Origin: Amaricoccus solimangrovi
GTDB lineage: Bacteria > Pseudomonadota > Alphaproteobacteria > Rhodobacterales > Rhodobacteraceae
Direction: 5' to 3'
Assembly (NCBI RefSeq): GCF_006385685.1
Contig: NZ_VFRP01000001.1
Coordinates: forward strand, 124,001-188,000
Length of the DNA stretch: 64,000 nucleotides
Both the position numbers and the translations under genes were made by a program. Position 1 is the stretch's first letter; every line of letters begins with the position of its first letter. Shown here piece after piece: positions 8,635 through 18,424 of the stretch. The notes below the pieces were generated by a model. The model was not told the origin of the DNA, made no database searches, and worked only from the letters and a program-made list of their open reading frames with translations.

Positions 8635-9324
8635 ATGGACCTGACCTCGACCACCACCGCGACCACCGCCCCCGGCGGCGCGACCGCCTCCGCGACCCGG
8701 ACCGCCGCGGGCACGGCCACGAGCGCCGCCTCGGGCGCGCTCACCGCCGATTTCGACACCTTCCTGAAGCTCCTGACCACGCAGATGAAGTACCAGGATC
8801 CGCTCCAGCCGATGGACTCGACCGAGTTCGTGGCCCAGCTCGCGAGCTTCTCGGCGGTGGAACAGCAGATCGGTTCGAACACCCGGCTCGACTCGATCCT
8901 CGCGGCGCTCGGCGGCGGCGCGGCCGGGGGCTTCGCGGACTGGATCGGCCGGGAGGTCCAGGCGCCGACCAGCGCCGCCTTCACCGGCGATCCGGTCGAG
9001 ATCGGCGTGACGCCGGAGGCGGGGGCGGACAGGGCGGTGCTGGTGGTGAGGAACGATTTCGGGGCCGAGGTCACCCGCCTCGGCGTCGATCCGGCGGCGA
9101 CGAGCGTCACCTGGGACGGGACCGACGCCCAGGGCGCGACGGCGGCCTCGGGCAGCTACGGTTTCACGCTGGAGAGCTATTCCGGCGACGTCCCGCTCCC
9201 GACCACCGAGGGGCGGGTGTTCTCGACCGTGACCGAGGTCCGCCGCGGCGCGGCGGGCGAGACCGAACTCGTGCTCGCCACCGGCGACATGGTCTCCGCG
9301 GGCGAGATCACGGCGCTGCGCTGA
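8635..9324 (+). CDS. flgD: Flagellar hook assembly (hook-capping) protein FlgD
   Basis: 229 residues. The conserved N-terminal FlgD block is present at residues 40-75 (DFDTFLKLLTTQMKYQDPL followed by MDSTEFVAQLASFS), preceded by a Thr/Ala-rich leader. The C-terminal half has the FlgD Ig-like/tudor arrangement, with VTWDGTDAQG near 160 and a final GEITALR. FlgD caps the growing hook and is needed for FlgE polymerisation. It is 19 bp downstream of fliK with its own GGGAG site. The pair fliK-flgD is a common flagellar arrangement. Confidence 0.93.
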   Translation: MDLTSTTTATTAPGGATASATRTAAGTATSAASGALTADFDTFLKLLTTQMKYQDPLQPMDSTEFVAQLASFSAVEQQIGSNTRLDSILAALGGGAAGGFADWIGREVQAPTSAAFTGDPVEIGVTPEAGADRAVLVVRNDFGAEVTRLGVDPAATSVTWDGTDAQGATAASGSYGFTLESYSGDVPLPTTEGRVFSTVTEVRRGAAGETELVLATGDMVSAGEITALR

Positions 9325-9327
9325 CGA

Positions 9328-10554
9328 TCAGGCCGGCACCGGCCCCGCGATCACGCCCGAATCCATCAGCGCGCCGATCTGGCCCGAGGCGAGGCCGAGC
9401 ACGTCGGCCAGCACCTCCTCGGTATGCTGGCCGAGTTCGGGCGCGGGGCGCGGCCGGTCCGGGGCCATCGCGCCGAAGCTGATCGGGGAGGCCGGAACCG
9501 GAAAGCGGCCGATGCCCGGCTGGTCGACCGCGTGGAACATCGGATTTTCCGGCGAGAGATCGGGATCCTCGCGCACCGCCTCGGCGAAGCTGCGAAAGAC
9601 CGACCAGGTCACGCCGGCCGCGTCGAAGGAGCCGGCGAAATCCTCGACGGTCCGCGCCGCGAACCAGGGCCGGAGCAGCGCGGTGATCTCGTCGCGCGCC
9701 CGGAACCGCGCGCCTTCCTCGTTGAGATCGAGCCCGAGCCGCGAGCCGAGCGCGGCCATCGGCACGCCGACGCCCGTGACCTTCACGAGGCTCTTCCACT
9801 GCCGCCCGGTCAGGCCGATCACCATGACCCGCCGCCCGTCGGCGCAGAGGAAGTCCTGGCCATAGCCGCCATAGAGCGCGTTGCCGTATTTCGGCCGGTC
9901 GACCCCGTTCACCACCACCTCGCCGATGATCCCGCAATGGCCGAGCACCGCCGCCGCCACGTCCTTCAGCGCGAGCTCGACCAGTTGCCCGCCGCGCCCG
10001 CGCCCGCGGTCCCGCTCGGCGGCGAGCAGGCCGAGCGCGACCATCTGCCCCGCGATCAGATCCCAGGCGGGCAGCACATGGGCGACCGGATCCGCCGATC
10101 CCTCCGGCCCGGTCGCCATCGGAAAGCCGAGCGCGGGATTGACCGAGTAATCGACCGCCGGCCCGCCGTCGCGCGTGCCCTTGAGCGAGACCATGATCAC
10201 GTCCTCGCGCCGCTCGCGCAGGCTCGCGAAGCTCATCTCGCCCCGCGCCGGCAGGTTGGTGATGAAGCAGCCGGCGTCCGGCCCCGGCGCGCAGATGAGT
10301 TCGGCGGCGAGTTCGCGCCCGCGCGGATCGGCGACGTCGATCGCGACGGAGCGCTTGCCCTTGTTCATCCCGGCCCAGAACAGGCTCCGCCCGTCCGGCG
10401 TGACCGGCCAGCGCGCCGCGTCCATGCCCCCGCCCGGCAGGTCGATCCGGATAACGTCCGCGCCCATCTGCGCGAGCGTCATTCCGGCCGAGGGCACCGC
10501 CACGAAGGCGGAACTCTCGACGACCCGCAATCCCCGCAACACGCCCATCTCCAT
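9328..10554 (-). CDS. CaiB/BaiF (family III) CoA-transferase
   Basis: 408 residues. Family III CoA-transferases move CoA between carboxylic acids by an aspartyl-CoA intermediate. Features seen: N-terminal LRGLRVVESSAFVAVPSAGM, then GADVIRIDLPGGG, a Lys/Arg pair in MNKGKRSVAIDV, and the catalytic Asp in AWDLIAGQMVALG. The family is often involved in carnitine, oxalate, 2-methylacyl-CoA or aromatic acid metabolism; the substrate cannot be told. The start is uncertain by six bases: ATG at 10554 or ATG at 10548, the latter with a GGGGA better spaced. It is convergent with flgD, almost touching. Confidence 0.88.
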   Translation of the reverse strand: MEMGVLRGLRVVESSAFVAVPSAGMTLAQMGADVIRIDLPGGGMDAARWPVTPDGRSLFWAGMNKGKRSVAIDVADPRGRELAAELICAPGPDAGCFITNLPARGEMSFASLRERREDVIMVSLKGTRDGGPAVDYSVNPALGFPMATGPEGSADPVAHVLPAWDLIAGQMVALGLLAAERDRGRGRGGQLVELALKDVAAAVLGHCGIIGEVVVNGVDRPKYGNALYGGYGQDFLCADGRRVMVIGLTGRQWKSLVKVTGVGVPMAALGSRLGLDLNEEGARFRARDEITALLRPWFAARTVEDFAGSFDAAGVTWSVFRSFAEAVREDPDLSPENPMFHAVDQPGIGRFPVPASPISFGAMAPDRPRPAPELGQHTEEVLADVLGLASGQIGALMDSGVIAGPVPA

Positions 10555-10696
10555 TTCCCCGCGTCCTCGGCCCCGTTTCCCGAAAATTCTGGGCAAAAAC
10601 CGGGGCGTGCGCCACGCGACATTGGTTCATGAGACTTCGGTTCATGCGACCTCCGGCCGAAGGGACGGATCGCGCGGCGCTCGGGGGCGGGCGGGC

Positions 10697-12739
10697 TCAC
10701 TCCCACATGCCGCGCATCCGCGCGGCGAGGTCGCGCCGGGGGCCGGGCGCGGCCCGCGCCTCCTCGGGCGGCGGCGGAGGCCAGGAGCGTTCGGCGAGCC
10801 GCGCGACCACCGCGTCGCTCAGGAAGCGCGAGCGCGCGGCATGGACGTGGCGATCGCCGCGCGCCGCCTGGTTGTGGACGTGGAAGCGCGCCGGAACAAG
10901 GAGATGCAGCGCGTCCTTCGCGCGCGTCATCGCGACGTAAAACAGCCGCCGCTCCTCCTCGACCCCGGCGCGGGAGCCGGTCGCGAGGTCGGAGGGGATG
11001 CAGCCGTCGACGCAGTTCAGCACGAAGACCTGCTTCCACTCCTGGCCCTTGGCGGAATGGATCGTCGAGAGGATCATGTAGTCGTCGTCGAGAAGCGGCG
11101 GCCCGGCGAGATCGCCGCCCGCGGCCGGCGGATCGAGCGTGAGCTCGGTCAGGAACCGCGCGCGCGAGGGATAGCCCGCCGCGATCCCCTCGAGCGTTGC
11201 GAGATCGGCGATGCGCGCGGGCGCGTCCTCGTGGATGAGCTCGAGCCGCGGCTCGTACCAGGCGCGGAGCGCGGAGAGATCCGCCGGCCAGCCGTGCCCG
11301 GCGCGGAGCCCGGCGAAGAGCGCGACGAAATCCGCCCATTCCGCCGCCGCCCGCGCCGGCACCCGCGCGCCCCGGAGCGCCTCCGTCCCGCCGGGCGCCG
11401 CGAGCAGCGCCAGCAGCCGCTCGGCGCTCGCGGGGCCGATCCCGGGCACGAGCCGGAGCGCGCGGAAGCCCGAGACCCGGTCGCGCGGGTTCTCCGCGAG
11501 GCGCAGGAGCGCCATCACGTCCTTCACATGCGCGGTGTCGAGGAATTTCAGCCCGCCGAACTTCACGAAGGGGATGTTGCGCCGCGTCAGTTCCACCTCC
11601 AGCGGCGCGCTGTGCGAGGCGGTCCGGAACAGCGCCGCCTGACCCTTCAGCGCCACGCCCGCCTCGCGCGCCTCCAGCACCCGCTCGCAGACATAGGCCG
11701 CCTGCGCCGCCTCGTCGGGCACGCGGATCATCAGGGGCGGCAGGCCGCCTTGCCGCTCCGCCACCAGTTCCTTCGCATACCCCTCCCGCGCCTCGGCGAT
11801 CACCGCGTTCGCGGCGGCGAGGATCGGCGCGGTGGAGCGGTAGTTGCGGGTCAGCGTCACGATCCGCGCGGGCGGGCTGAAGACCGCGGGGAAATCGAGG
11901 ATGTTGCGCACCTCGGCCGCGCGGAAGGAGTAGATCGACTGCGCGTCGTCGCCTACCACCGTCACGCCGCGCCCGTCGGGCCGGAGCCCCGCGAGGATCG
12001 CCGCCTGGACGCGGTTTGTATCCTGATACTCGTCGATCAGCACATGGTCGAACCGCGCGCCCAGCCCGAGTTCCGGTTCGGCGGCGAGTTCGGCCCAGTA
12101 GAGCAGCAGATCGTCGTAATCGAGCACGCCCTGCGCCTGTTTCGCCGCGACATAGGCGGCGAACAGCGCCTTGAGCTCCGCCTCCCATTCCGCGCACCAC
12201 GGGAAATCGCCAAGCGCCGCGGCCAGCGGCGCGCGCGCGTTGACCGCGCGGGAATAGATCGCGAGGCAGGTGCCCTTGGCCGGGAACCGCTTCGCCATGC
12301 GCGAGAACCCGAGTTCGTGCCGGCAGAGGTTCATCAGATCAGCGGAATCCTCGCGGTCGTGGATGGTGAAATCCGGGTCGAGCCCGATCTCGGTCGCCTG
12401 TTCGCGCAAGAGCCGCGCGCCGATCGCGTGGAAGGTCCCGGCCCAGGTCAGCCCCTCGGCCAGCGCCTCGGCCTTCTCGCCCATCACCTCGCGCGCGATC
12501 CGCCCGACGCGGCCCCGCATCTCCGCCGCCGCGCGGCGCGAGAAGGTCATGAGCAGGATCCGCCGCGGGTCCGCGCCCTCGACGATCAGATGCGCGACGC
12601 GATGCGCCAGCGTCATCGTCTTGCCCGACCCCGCGCCCGCGAGCACGAGCAGCGGCCCGTCGCCATGCAGCACTGCCGCCCGCTGCTCGGGGTTCAGCCG
12701 GTCGAGATATCCGGGTGTCGAAAGGGCGGCCTCGCTCAT
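10697..12739 (-). CDS. UvrD/Rep-family ATP-dependent DNA helicase
   Basis: 680 residues. Superfamily 1A helicase motifs appear in order: Q-motif region LNPEQRAAV, Walker A AGAGSGKT (residues 34-41), motif II DEYQDTN, motif III VGDDAQSIYSFRAA, motif IV TLTRNYRST, and late STIHSAKGQEW and EERRLFYVAMTRAK. These 3'-5' helicases unwind DNA in excision repair and replication restart. The protein is a little shorter than typical UvrD and ends with a Pro/Arg-rich tail, so it may be a second paralogue of UvrD/PcrA and not the main one. The ATG at 12739 is preferred over upstream codons because conservation begins there; ATG 12748 is possible. It is divergent from cysS. Confidence 0.9.
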   Translation of the reverse strand: MSEAALSTPGYLDRLNPEQRAAVLHGDGPLLVLAGAGSGKTMTLAHRVAHLIVEGADPRRILLMTFSRRAAAEMRGRVGRIAREVMGEKAEALAEGLTWAGTFHAIGARLLREQATEIGLDPDFTIHDREDSADLMNLCRHELGFSRMAKRFPAKGTCLAIYSRAVNARAPLAAALGDFPWCAEWEAELKALFAAYVAAKQAQGVLDYDDLLLYWAELAAEPELGLGARFDHVLIDEYQDTNRVQAAILAGLRPDGRGVTVVGDDAQSIYSFRAAEVRNILDFPAVFSPPARIVTLTRNYRSTAPILAAANAVIAEAREGYAKELVAERQGGLPPLMIRVPDEAAQAAYVCERVLEAREAGVALKGQAALFRTASHSAPLEVELTRRNIPFVKFGGLKFLDTAHVKDVMALLRLAENPRDRVSGFRALRLVPGIGPASAERLLALLAAPGGTEALRGARVPARAAAEWADFVALFAGLRAGHGWPADLSALRAWYEPRLELIHEDAPARIADLATLEGIAAGYPSRARFLTELTLDPPAAGGDLAGPPLLDDDYMILSTIHSAKGQEWKQVFVLNCVDGCIPSDLATGSRAGVEEERRLFYVAMTRAKDALHLLVPARFHVHNQAARGDRHVHAARSRFLSDAVVARLAERSWPPPPPEEARAAPGPRRDLAARMRGMWE

Positions 12740-12960
12740 GCGGCGCATCTGGCACCGTTTCCGCTTTGTTCGCAAGCCTCGCGCCGTGTCGCGCTTGATT
12801 TCGCGCGCGGCGCGGCGCATATGGGGCGCCATGACGCGCCCCTGTCCGATTCCGACCGGCCTCATTCCCCGCTGAACCCAGAGGTTTCGCGGCGCGCTTT
12901 CCATTTCCAACTCAGGTCCGATGTGATAGCCCGCCGCGGCACAGCCGCGAGCCGCATGAC

Positions 12961-14406
12961 ATGACCGAGATCACGCTCTACAACACCAGGACCCGGAAGA
13001 AGGAGCCGCTGGTCCCGATCGACCGGGAGAATGTGCGGATGTATGTCTGCGGCCCCACCGTCTACGACCGCGCCCATATCGGCAACGCGCGCCCCGTCGT
13101 CGTCTTCGACACGCTGTTCCGCCTGCTCCGCCACACCTACGGCGCGGATCACGTCACCTATGTCCGCAACTTCACCGACGTGGACGACAAGATCAACAAG
13201 CGCGCCGCCGAGACGCTGCTTCCCGGCGAGACGGAACTCGAGGCGATCCGCCGGATCACCGACGAGACCATCGGCTGGTATCACGCCGACATGGACGCGC
13301 TCGGCACGCTCCGCCCGACGCAGGAGCCGCGCGCGACCGAGTTCATCGGCGCGATGATCGCGATGATCGAGACCCTGATCGCGAAGGGCCACGCCTACGC
13401 CGCCGAGGGCCACGTGCTCTTCGCCGTGGCGAGCTATCCGGAATACGGGGCCTTCGCGAAACGCTCGCTCGACGAGATGCGCGCCGGCGCCCGCGTCGAG
13501 GTCGCGCCCTACAAGCGCGACCCGATGGATTTCGTGCTCTGGAAGCCGTCAACGCCCGACCAGCCCGGCTGGGACAGCCCATGGGGCAGGGGCCGCCCCG
13601 GCTGGCACATCGAATGCTCGGCGATGAGCTATGAGTTGCTCGGCCCGAGCTTCGACATCCACGGCGGCGGCATCGATCTGGTGTTCCCGCACCATGAGAA
13701 CGAGATCGCACAAAGCTGCTGCGCGCATCCCGAGGGGCGGTTCGCCAATATCTGGATGCACAACGGCTTCGTAAACGTCGAAGGCGAGAAGATGTCGAAG
13801 AGCCTCGGCAACTTCTTCACCGTGCGCGATCTGCTCGACAAGGGCGTGCCGGGCGAGGTGATCCGCTTCGTGCTGCTCTCGACGCACTACCGGCAGCCGA
13901 TGGATTTCACCGAGGCGAAGATCGAGGAAGCCACCAATACACTCCGCAAATGGGCGGCCTATACCGATGGAATCGATACGGCGGGGCAACCCTGCGAGCG
14001 ATTCATCGCGGCGCTCGCCGATGATCTGAATACTCCTAAGGCCATCAGCGTTCTTCATGAAATCGCTCGCCAAGATCCGCAAAGGCTGTTCGACGCGGGC
14101 CGGTTTCTGGGCTTTGAGATGTGCAACCCCAACCCGGACATTCCGCAGACGTTCTCAACAGAAGCATCGCGCCTACTGGATCGGCTGCTGGAACTGCGGG
14201 AGCGTATGCGGGGAGAGAAGAAGTATGCGGAAGCTGACCAGCTTCGAAATGAACTGATGGAAGCCGGGTGGATGGTAGTTGACGGTACCGGATCGCGAAG
14301 CGCGGTAGGACGCCCGAATTGGGCGCCCGAACTCGGCGTTCTAGAACGCGAAGCCCTCCGGGAAGATCGCGTCGGGGAGGTGGCAAAGAAATGGCTAGCG
14401 CAATGA
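12961..14406 (+). CDS. cysS: Cysteinyl-tRNA synthetase
   Basis: 481 residues, class I aminoacyl-tRNA synthetase that charges tRNA-Cys. The zinc-binding Cys30 lies before the HIGH-type motif HIGN (39-42); further zinc ligands are in HIECSAMS and [15 protein letters not shown] is at 277-281. The helical DALR/anticodon region follows. From about base 13920 the base composition drops visibly: individual 60-base lines fall to about 50-63% G+C, against about 70% upstream, and codons such as AAT, CTA, GTA and CTT appear that the first two thirds avoid. The frame stays open, so the enzyme looks intact. The stop overlaps the downstream cimA start region. Confidence 0.97.
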   Translation: MTEITLYNTRTRKKEPLVPIDRENVRMYVCGPTVYDRAHIGNARPVVVFDTLFRLLRHTYGADHVTYVRNFTDVDDKINKRAAETLLPGETELEAIRRITDETIGWYHADMDALGTLRPTQEPRATEFIGAMIAMIETLIAKGHAYAAEGHVLFAVASYPEYGAFAKRSLDEMRAGARVEVAPYKRDPMDFVLWKPSTPDQPGWDSPWGRGRPGWHIECSAMSYELLGPSFDIHGGGIDLVFPHHENEIAQSCCAHPEGRFANIWMHNGFVNVEGEKMSKSLGNFFTVRDLLDKGVPGEVIRFVLLSTHYRQPMDFTEAKIEEATNTLRKWAAYTDGIDTAGQPCERFIAALADDLNTPKAISVLHEIARQDPQRLFDAGRFLGFEMCNPNPDIPQTFSTEASRLLDRLLELRERMRGEKKYAEADQLRNELMEAGWMVVDGTGSRSAVGRPNWAPELGVLEREALREDRVGEVAKKWLAQ

Positions 14407-16064
14407 CCCTCTCCCGCCTCACCCTCTACGACACCACCCTCCGCGACGGACAGCAGGCGCAGGGCGTGGATTTCTCCGCCGGGGACAAGGCGCGGATCGC
14501 GCAGGCGCTGGATGCGCTCGGGATCGACTATGTCGAGGGCGGCTGGCCCGGGGCGAACCCGACCGACAGCGCCTTCTTCGCCGCGCCGCCCCGGCTCGCC
14601 CGCGCGCGGCTCACCGCCTTCGGCATGACCAAGCGCGCCGGGCGCTCGGCGGCGAATGACGAGACGCTGGCCGGCGTGATGAACGCGGGCACGGCTTCGG
14701 TCTGCCTCGTCGGCAAGACGCATGACTTCCACGTCACCGCGGCGCTCGGGATCACGCTCGAGGAGAACGTCGCCAATATCGCGGCCTCGGTCGCCCATGT
14801 CGCGGCGAGCCGCGAGGCGCTGTTCGACGCGGAGCACTTCTTCGACGGCTACAAGGCGAACCCCGATTACACGCTCGCCTGCCTCAACGCCGCGCTCGAG
14901 GGCGGCGCGCGCTGGCTCGTGCTCTGCGACACCAATGGCGGCACGCTGCCGGCCGAGGTCGGGCGGATCGTCGCGGAGGTGATCGCCTCCGGCATCCCTG
15001 GCGAGCGGCTTGGCATCCACGCGCATGACGACACCGGGAACGCGGTGGCGATCTCGCTCGCCGCCGTCGACGCGGGCGCGCGGCAGATCCAGGGCACGCT
15101 GAACGGGATCGGGGAGCGGTGCGGAAACGCCAATCTCGTCAGCCTGATCCCGACGCTTCTTCTGAAGGAGCCTTACGCGAGCCGCTTCGAGACCGGGATC
15201 GCGCGGGACGACCTGCCGAAGCTGATGGGGCTTTCGCGGATGCTCGACGACATCCTGAACCGGGTGCCGAGCCGTTCGGCGCCTTACGTCGGCTCCTCCG
15301 CCTTCACGCACAAGGCCGGGCTCCACGCCTCCGCGATCCTCAAGGATCCGACCACCTACGAGCATGTCGCGCCCGAGACGGTCGGCAACGCGCGCTACAT
15401 CCCGATGTCGGCGCAGGCGGGCCAGTCGAACCTGCGCTCGCGGCTCGCCAAGGCCGGGATCGACGTGCGCGCCGACGATCCGCGGCTCGCGGCGATCCTG
15501 ACCGAGGTCAAGGCACGCGAGGACCGGGGCTTCTCCTACGACACCGCCGGCGCGAGCTTCGAGATCCTCGCGCGCGAGCTTCTGGGCGAGATGCCGCGGT
15601 TCTTCGACGTGGAGCGCTACCGCGTCACGGTCGAGCGCCGCATGGGGCCGCGCGGCGAGCCGGTGACGGTCTCCGAGGCGGTCGTGGTCGCGCGCTTCGG
15701 GACCGAGCGGGTGATGAGCGTCTCCGAGAGCCAGGATCCGATCACCCATGCCGACCAGGGGCCGGTCAACGCGCTCTCCCGCGCACTCGGCAAGGATCTC
15801 GGGCCGTACCAGCCCTATATCGACGACATGCGCCTCGTCGATTTCCGGGTGCGGATCACCTCGGGCGGCACCGAGGCGGTGACGCGCGTGCTGATCGATT
15901 CCGAGGATGGCGACGGGCACCGCTGGTCGACGGTCGGCGTCTCGGCGAACATCGTCGATGCGAGCTTCCAGGCGCTGCGCGACGCGATCCTCTGGAAGCT
16001 GATGCGCGACGGCGCGCCGGTCGCGGGCGCCGCGGTCCGCCCGGCGGCCCCGGCGCGCGCGTGA
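14391..16064 (+). CDS. cimA: (R)-citramalate synthase
   Basis: 557 residues. A DRE-TIM acyl-CoA condensing enzyme: the N-terminal [18 protein letters not shown] and the metal-binding [13 protein letters not shown] are clear, and the C-terminal regulatory domain follows from about residue 400. The GQQ and the lack of leuA-type sequence point to the citramalate synthase type that condenses pyruvate and acetyl-CoA in threonine-independent isoleucine synthesis. A separate leuA is present at 26.8-28.4 kb. ATG 14391 has GGGGAGG ten bases upstream; ATG 14403, overlapping the cysS stop as ATGA, is an alternative. It overlaps the next gene as GTGA, so cysS, cimA and the phytoene-synthase-like gene form one translationally linked unit. 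Confidence 0.92.
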   Translation: MASAMTLSRLTLYDTTLRDGQQAQGVDFSAGDKARIAQALDALGIDYVEGGWPGANPTDSAFFAAPPRLARARLTAFGMTKRAGRSAANDETLAGVMNAGTASVCLVGKTHDFHVTAALGITLEENVANIAASVAHVAASREALFDAEHFFDGYKANPDYTLACLNAALEGGARWLVLCDTNGGTLPAEVGRIVAEVIASGIPGERLGIHAHDDTGNAVAISLAAVDAGARQIQGTLNGIGERCGNANLVSLIPTLLLKEPYASRFETGIARDDLPKLMGLSRMLDDILNRVPSRSAPYVGSSAFTHKAGLHASAILKDPTTYEHVAPETVGNARYIPMSAQAGQSNLRSRLAKAGIDVRADDPRLAAILTEVKAREDRGFSYDTAGASFEILARELLGEMPRFFDVERYRVTVERRMGPRGEPVTVSEAVVVARFGTERVMSVSESQDPITHADQGPVNALSRALGKDLGPYQPYIDDMRLVDFRVRITSGGTEAVTRVLIDSEDGDGHRWSTVGVSANIVDASFQALRDAILWKLMRDGAPVAGAAVRPAAPARA

Positions 16065-16807
16065 GCGCCGAAAGCCTCGCCGCCGAGGTCGCGCGCGCCG
16101 ATCCCGACCGGTTCCGCGCGGCGATGACCGCGCCGGCGGCGGCGCGGCCGGCGCTCTTCGCGCTCTACGCCTTCAACCTCGAGATCGCCCGCGCCCCGTT
16201 CGTCACCCGGGAGGCGATGATCGCCCAGATCCGCCTGCGCTGGTGGGCCGACGCGGTCGCGGAGATCTACGAAGGCCGGCCGCCCCGCCGCCACGAGGTG
16301 GTGGAGCCGCTCGCCGCCGCGATCGCGGCGCATGGCCTGCCGCGCGCGCTCTTCGACGGGATGATCGAGGCTCGCGCGCTCGACATCGATCCGGACGCCC
16401 TGGCGGGCCGGCCGATGCTCGACCGCTACATCGCGCATACGGCGGGCCATCTGATGGAACTCGCCGCCCGCGTCCTCGGGGCGCCGGAGAGGGCGCTGCC
16501 GGTGGTGCGCGACTACGCCCAGGGCGCGGGGCTCGCCGCCTGGCTCCGCGCGCGGCCGGAACTCGCGGCGCGCGGCCGGCCGGGTCCGGCGGTGGATCCC
16601 GGGACGCTGGCGCGCGACGGGCTCGACCTCATCGCCCGCGCCCGCGCCCGCCGGGCCGAGGTGCCGCGCGCGGCCGCGCCCGCGCTGCTCGCGGGCGTGC
16701 TCGCCGCGCCGAGGCTCGCCCGCGCGGCGCGGGGCGAGGAGATGGAACTGCCGGAGGTTCGCGCCCGCGCGACGCTGCTCCTGCGCGGGCTCTCGGGCCG
16801 CTGGTAG
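16061..16807 (+). CDS. Squalene/phytoene synthase family protein, possibly non-catalytic
   Basis: 248 residues from a GTG that overlaps the cimA stop. The helical fold signature is visible: RPALFALYAFNLEIARAPF at about 28-46, MIAQIRLRWWADAVAEIYEG, then HLMELAARVLG. Authentic squalene/phytoene synthases carry two Asp-rich DxxxD motifs; here the first region reads DAVAE and the second is HTAGHLMEL without the Asp pair. That resembles the NDUFAF6-like branch that assists respiratory complex I assembly and is not a prenyl synthase. So the fold is confident, the terpenoid reaction is not. Its coupling to cimA has no obvious metabolic logic. Confidence 0.75.
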   Translation: MSAESLAAEVARADPDRFRAAMTAPAAARPALFALYAFNLEIARAPFVTREAMIAQIRLRWWADAVAEIYEGRPPRRHEVVEPLAAAIAAHGLPRALFDGMIEARALDIDPDALAGRPMLDRYIAHTAGHLMELAARVLGAPERALPVVRDYAQGAGLAAWLRARPELAARGRPGPAVDPGTLARDGLDLIARARARRAEVPRAAAPALLAGVLAAPRLARAARGEEMELPEVRARATLLLRGLSGRW

Positions 16808-16808
16808 C

Positions 16809-18056
16809 TCAGGCGCGCGGCGGCGCCCGGCGCGCCTCCGGCGAGAGCACGAGCCAGATGAGCGCCCCGCCCGCGAGCGCGAGCATCGGGATCATCGCGA
16901 GATTGACCGCGTGCCAGCCCTGGACCGGGTCGCCCGCGACGCAGTTCATCAGCCCGCCCGAGGCGAGCGAGGCGAGGCCCACCATCGCGAAGACCGCGAA
17001 ATCGTTCATCCCCTGCGCCCGCCCGCGCTCCTCCGGGCGATAGGCGGTGGCGAGCATGGTCGTCGCGCCGATGAAGCCGAAGTTCCAGCCGAGCCCGAGC
17101 AGGACGAGCGCCGCGAAGAACCGCGGGAGTTCGACCCCGCTCAGCCCCATCGCGCCGGCGCCGGCGAGGATCAGGAGCCCGATGGCAACGATCCGCTCGG
17201 CGCCGAACCGCGCGATCAGCGCGCCGGTGAAGAAGGAGGGCACGAACATCGCGAGCACATGCGCGCTCACCACGTCGGCGGCGTTCGCCGTCGTGAAGCC
17301 GCAGCCGACGATGGCGAGCGGGGTCGAGGTCATCACGAGGTTCATGAGCGCGTAGGAGACCATCGCGCAGATCATCGCGACCACGATCCTCGGCTCGCGC
17401 AGCAGTTCACCATAGCTCCGCGCGCGGGGCGCGTCGGGACGCGGCGGCGCGGGACGGGGGCTGTCGAGCAGCCGGAACACCCAGACGCCGGCGAGATTGA
17501 GCAGGATCGCCGCGACATAGGCGCCCGCGAAGGGGACGGGCGCGAGCGCGTCGCTGAAATGGCGCACGATCTGCGGCCCGACGATGGCCGAGGCGAGACC
17601 CGCGGCCATGGTCCAGGAGATCGCCTTCGGCCGGAAGCTCTCGCTCGCCCCGTCCGAGGCGGCGAATCGGTAGAAGCCCTGGGCGGACATGTAGACCCCG
17701 ACCAGCGCCGAGCCGAGCAGGAAGAGCGCGAAGGAGCCGAGCACGAGGCCGAGCGCGCAGAAGGCGGCGCCGAGCCCGCCCCCGAGCGCGCCGAGCGCGA
17801 AACCGAGCCGCCGCCCCCGCCGCTGCATCAGGTTGGCGAGCAGCGGCGCGGTCAGCATCGAGCCGAAGACGGTGAGCGAGACCGGCAGCGTCGAAAGGCA
17901 GCGGCTCGGGCTCAGCATCTGCCCGGCGAGCCCGCCGAGGATGAAATGCACCGGCATCTGGCTGCCGAGCACGACCTGCGCCGCGGCGAGAACCGCGACG
18001 TTGCGCCGCGCGCGGCGATCGTCGATCCGGGGCGGGGGGGAGGTCGGCGCGTCCAT
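16809..18056 (-). CDS. MFS transporter
   Basis: 415 residues, hydrophobic throughout with about twelve membrane segments and the MFS loop 2-3 basic motif (NLMQRRGRRLGF). The ATG at 18056 is fixed by an AGGAGGTGGC site directly upstream. The N-terminal tail MDAPTSPPPR is cytoplasmic. Substrate is unknown; it looks like the general drug/metabolite-efflux type of major facilitator. The upstream non-coding stretch of 368 bp contains a cluster of alternative hairpins that would be in its 5' leader if transcription starts near the hydroxyacid reductase gene, which is on the same strand. Confidence 0.85.
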   Translation of the reverse strand: MDAPTSPPPRIDDRRARRNVAVLAAAQVVLGSQMPVHFILGGLAGQMLSPSRCLSTLPVSLTVFGSMLTAPLLANLMQRRGRRLGFALGALGGGLGAAFCALGLVLGSFALFLLGSALVGVYMSAQGFYRFAASDGASESFRPKAISWTMAAGLASAIVGPQIVRHFSDALAPVPFAGAYVAAILLNLAGVWVFRLLDSPRPAPPRPDAPRARSYGELLREPRIVVAMICAMVSYALMNLVMTSTPLAIVGCGFTTANAADVVSAHVLAMFVPSFFTGALIARFGAERIVAIGLLILAGAGAMGLSGVELPRFFAALVLLGLGWNFGFIGATTMLATAYRPEERGRAQGMNDFAVFAMVGLASLASGGLMNCVAGDPVQGWHAVNLAMIPMLALAGGALIWLVLSPEARRAPPRA

Positions 18057-18310
18057 GCCACCTCCTAGCGCGCGCCCGGGCCGTTTCCAAGCCGCGAGAA
18101 GGGCCCTCCGGGCGGGGGCGCCGCGTCGGGCGTTCCGTGCGTGGCAAGGCCGTGCCCGCGGCGCGCTTCGGGACCTTCGCCTCTCAGGGCGCCCCACCGG
18201 AACCGCCGCGCCGCGCCCGCCGGCTGTTCGGGCCGCCGGGTGCCCGGCCCGTCCGCGGCTGGCTTCTTCCCCCGTTTCATATGGGCATGAAATCTATCGG
18301 GCAGTCCGCG

Positions 18311-18405
18311 CCGGCCCGAAGGGCCGGAGCGAGGGGCCCCGCCAACAGGCGGGGAGAAACCGACTCCGGCCAAAGGGCCGTCCACCGTGCCCGCCGGAGG
18401 CGGGC
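18311..18405. other. Cluster of four short hairpins with a competing long-range pairing
   Basis: The 368 bp between the MFS gene and the hydroxyacid reductase gene (18057-18424) holds no supportable gene. It contains four stem-loops in 95 bp: 18311-18327 (7 bp, 3-nt loop), 18337-18354 (7 bp, 4-nt loop), 18367-18380 (5 bp) and 18389-18405 (7 bp, 3-nt loop). In addition 18322-18329 is exactly complementary to 18364-18371, so hairpins 1 and 3 compete with a longer stem enclosing hairpin 2. Read on the minus strand this is the 3' side of the reductase gene and the 5' side of the MFS gene. Confidence 0.5.
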
Positions 18406-18424
18406 GCGCCCAGCGCCCCCGCGC

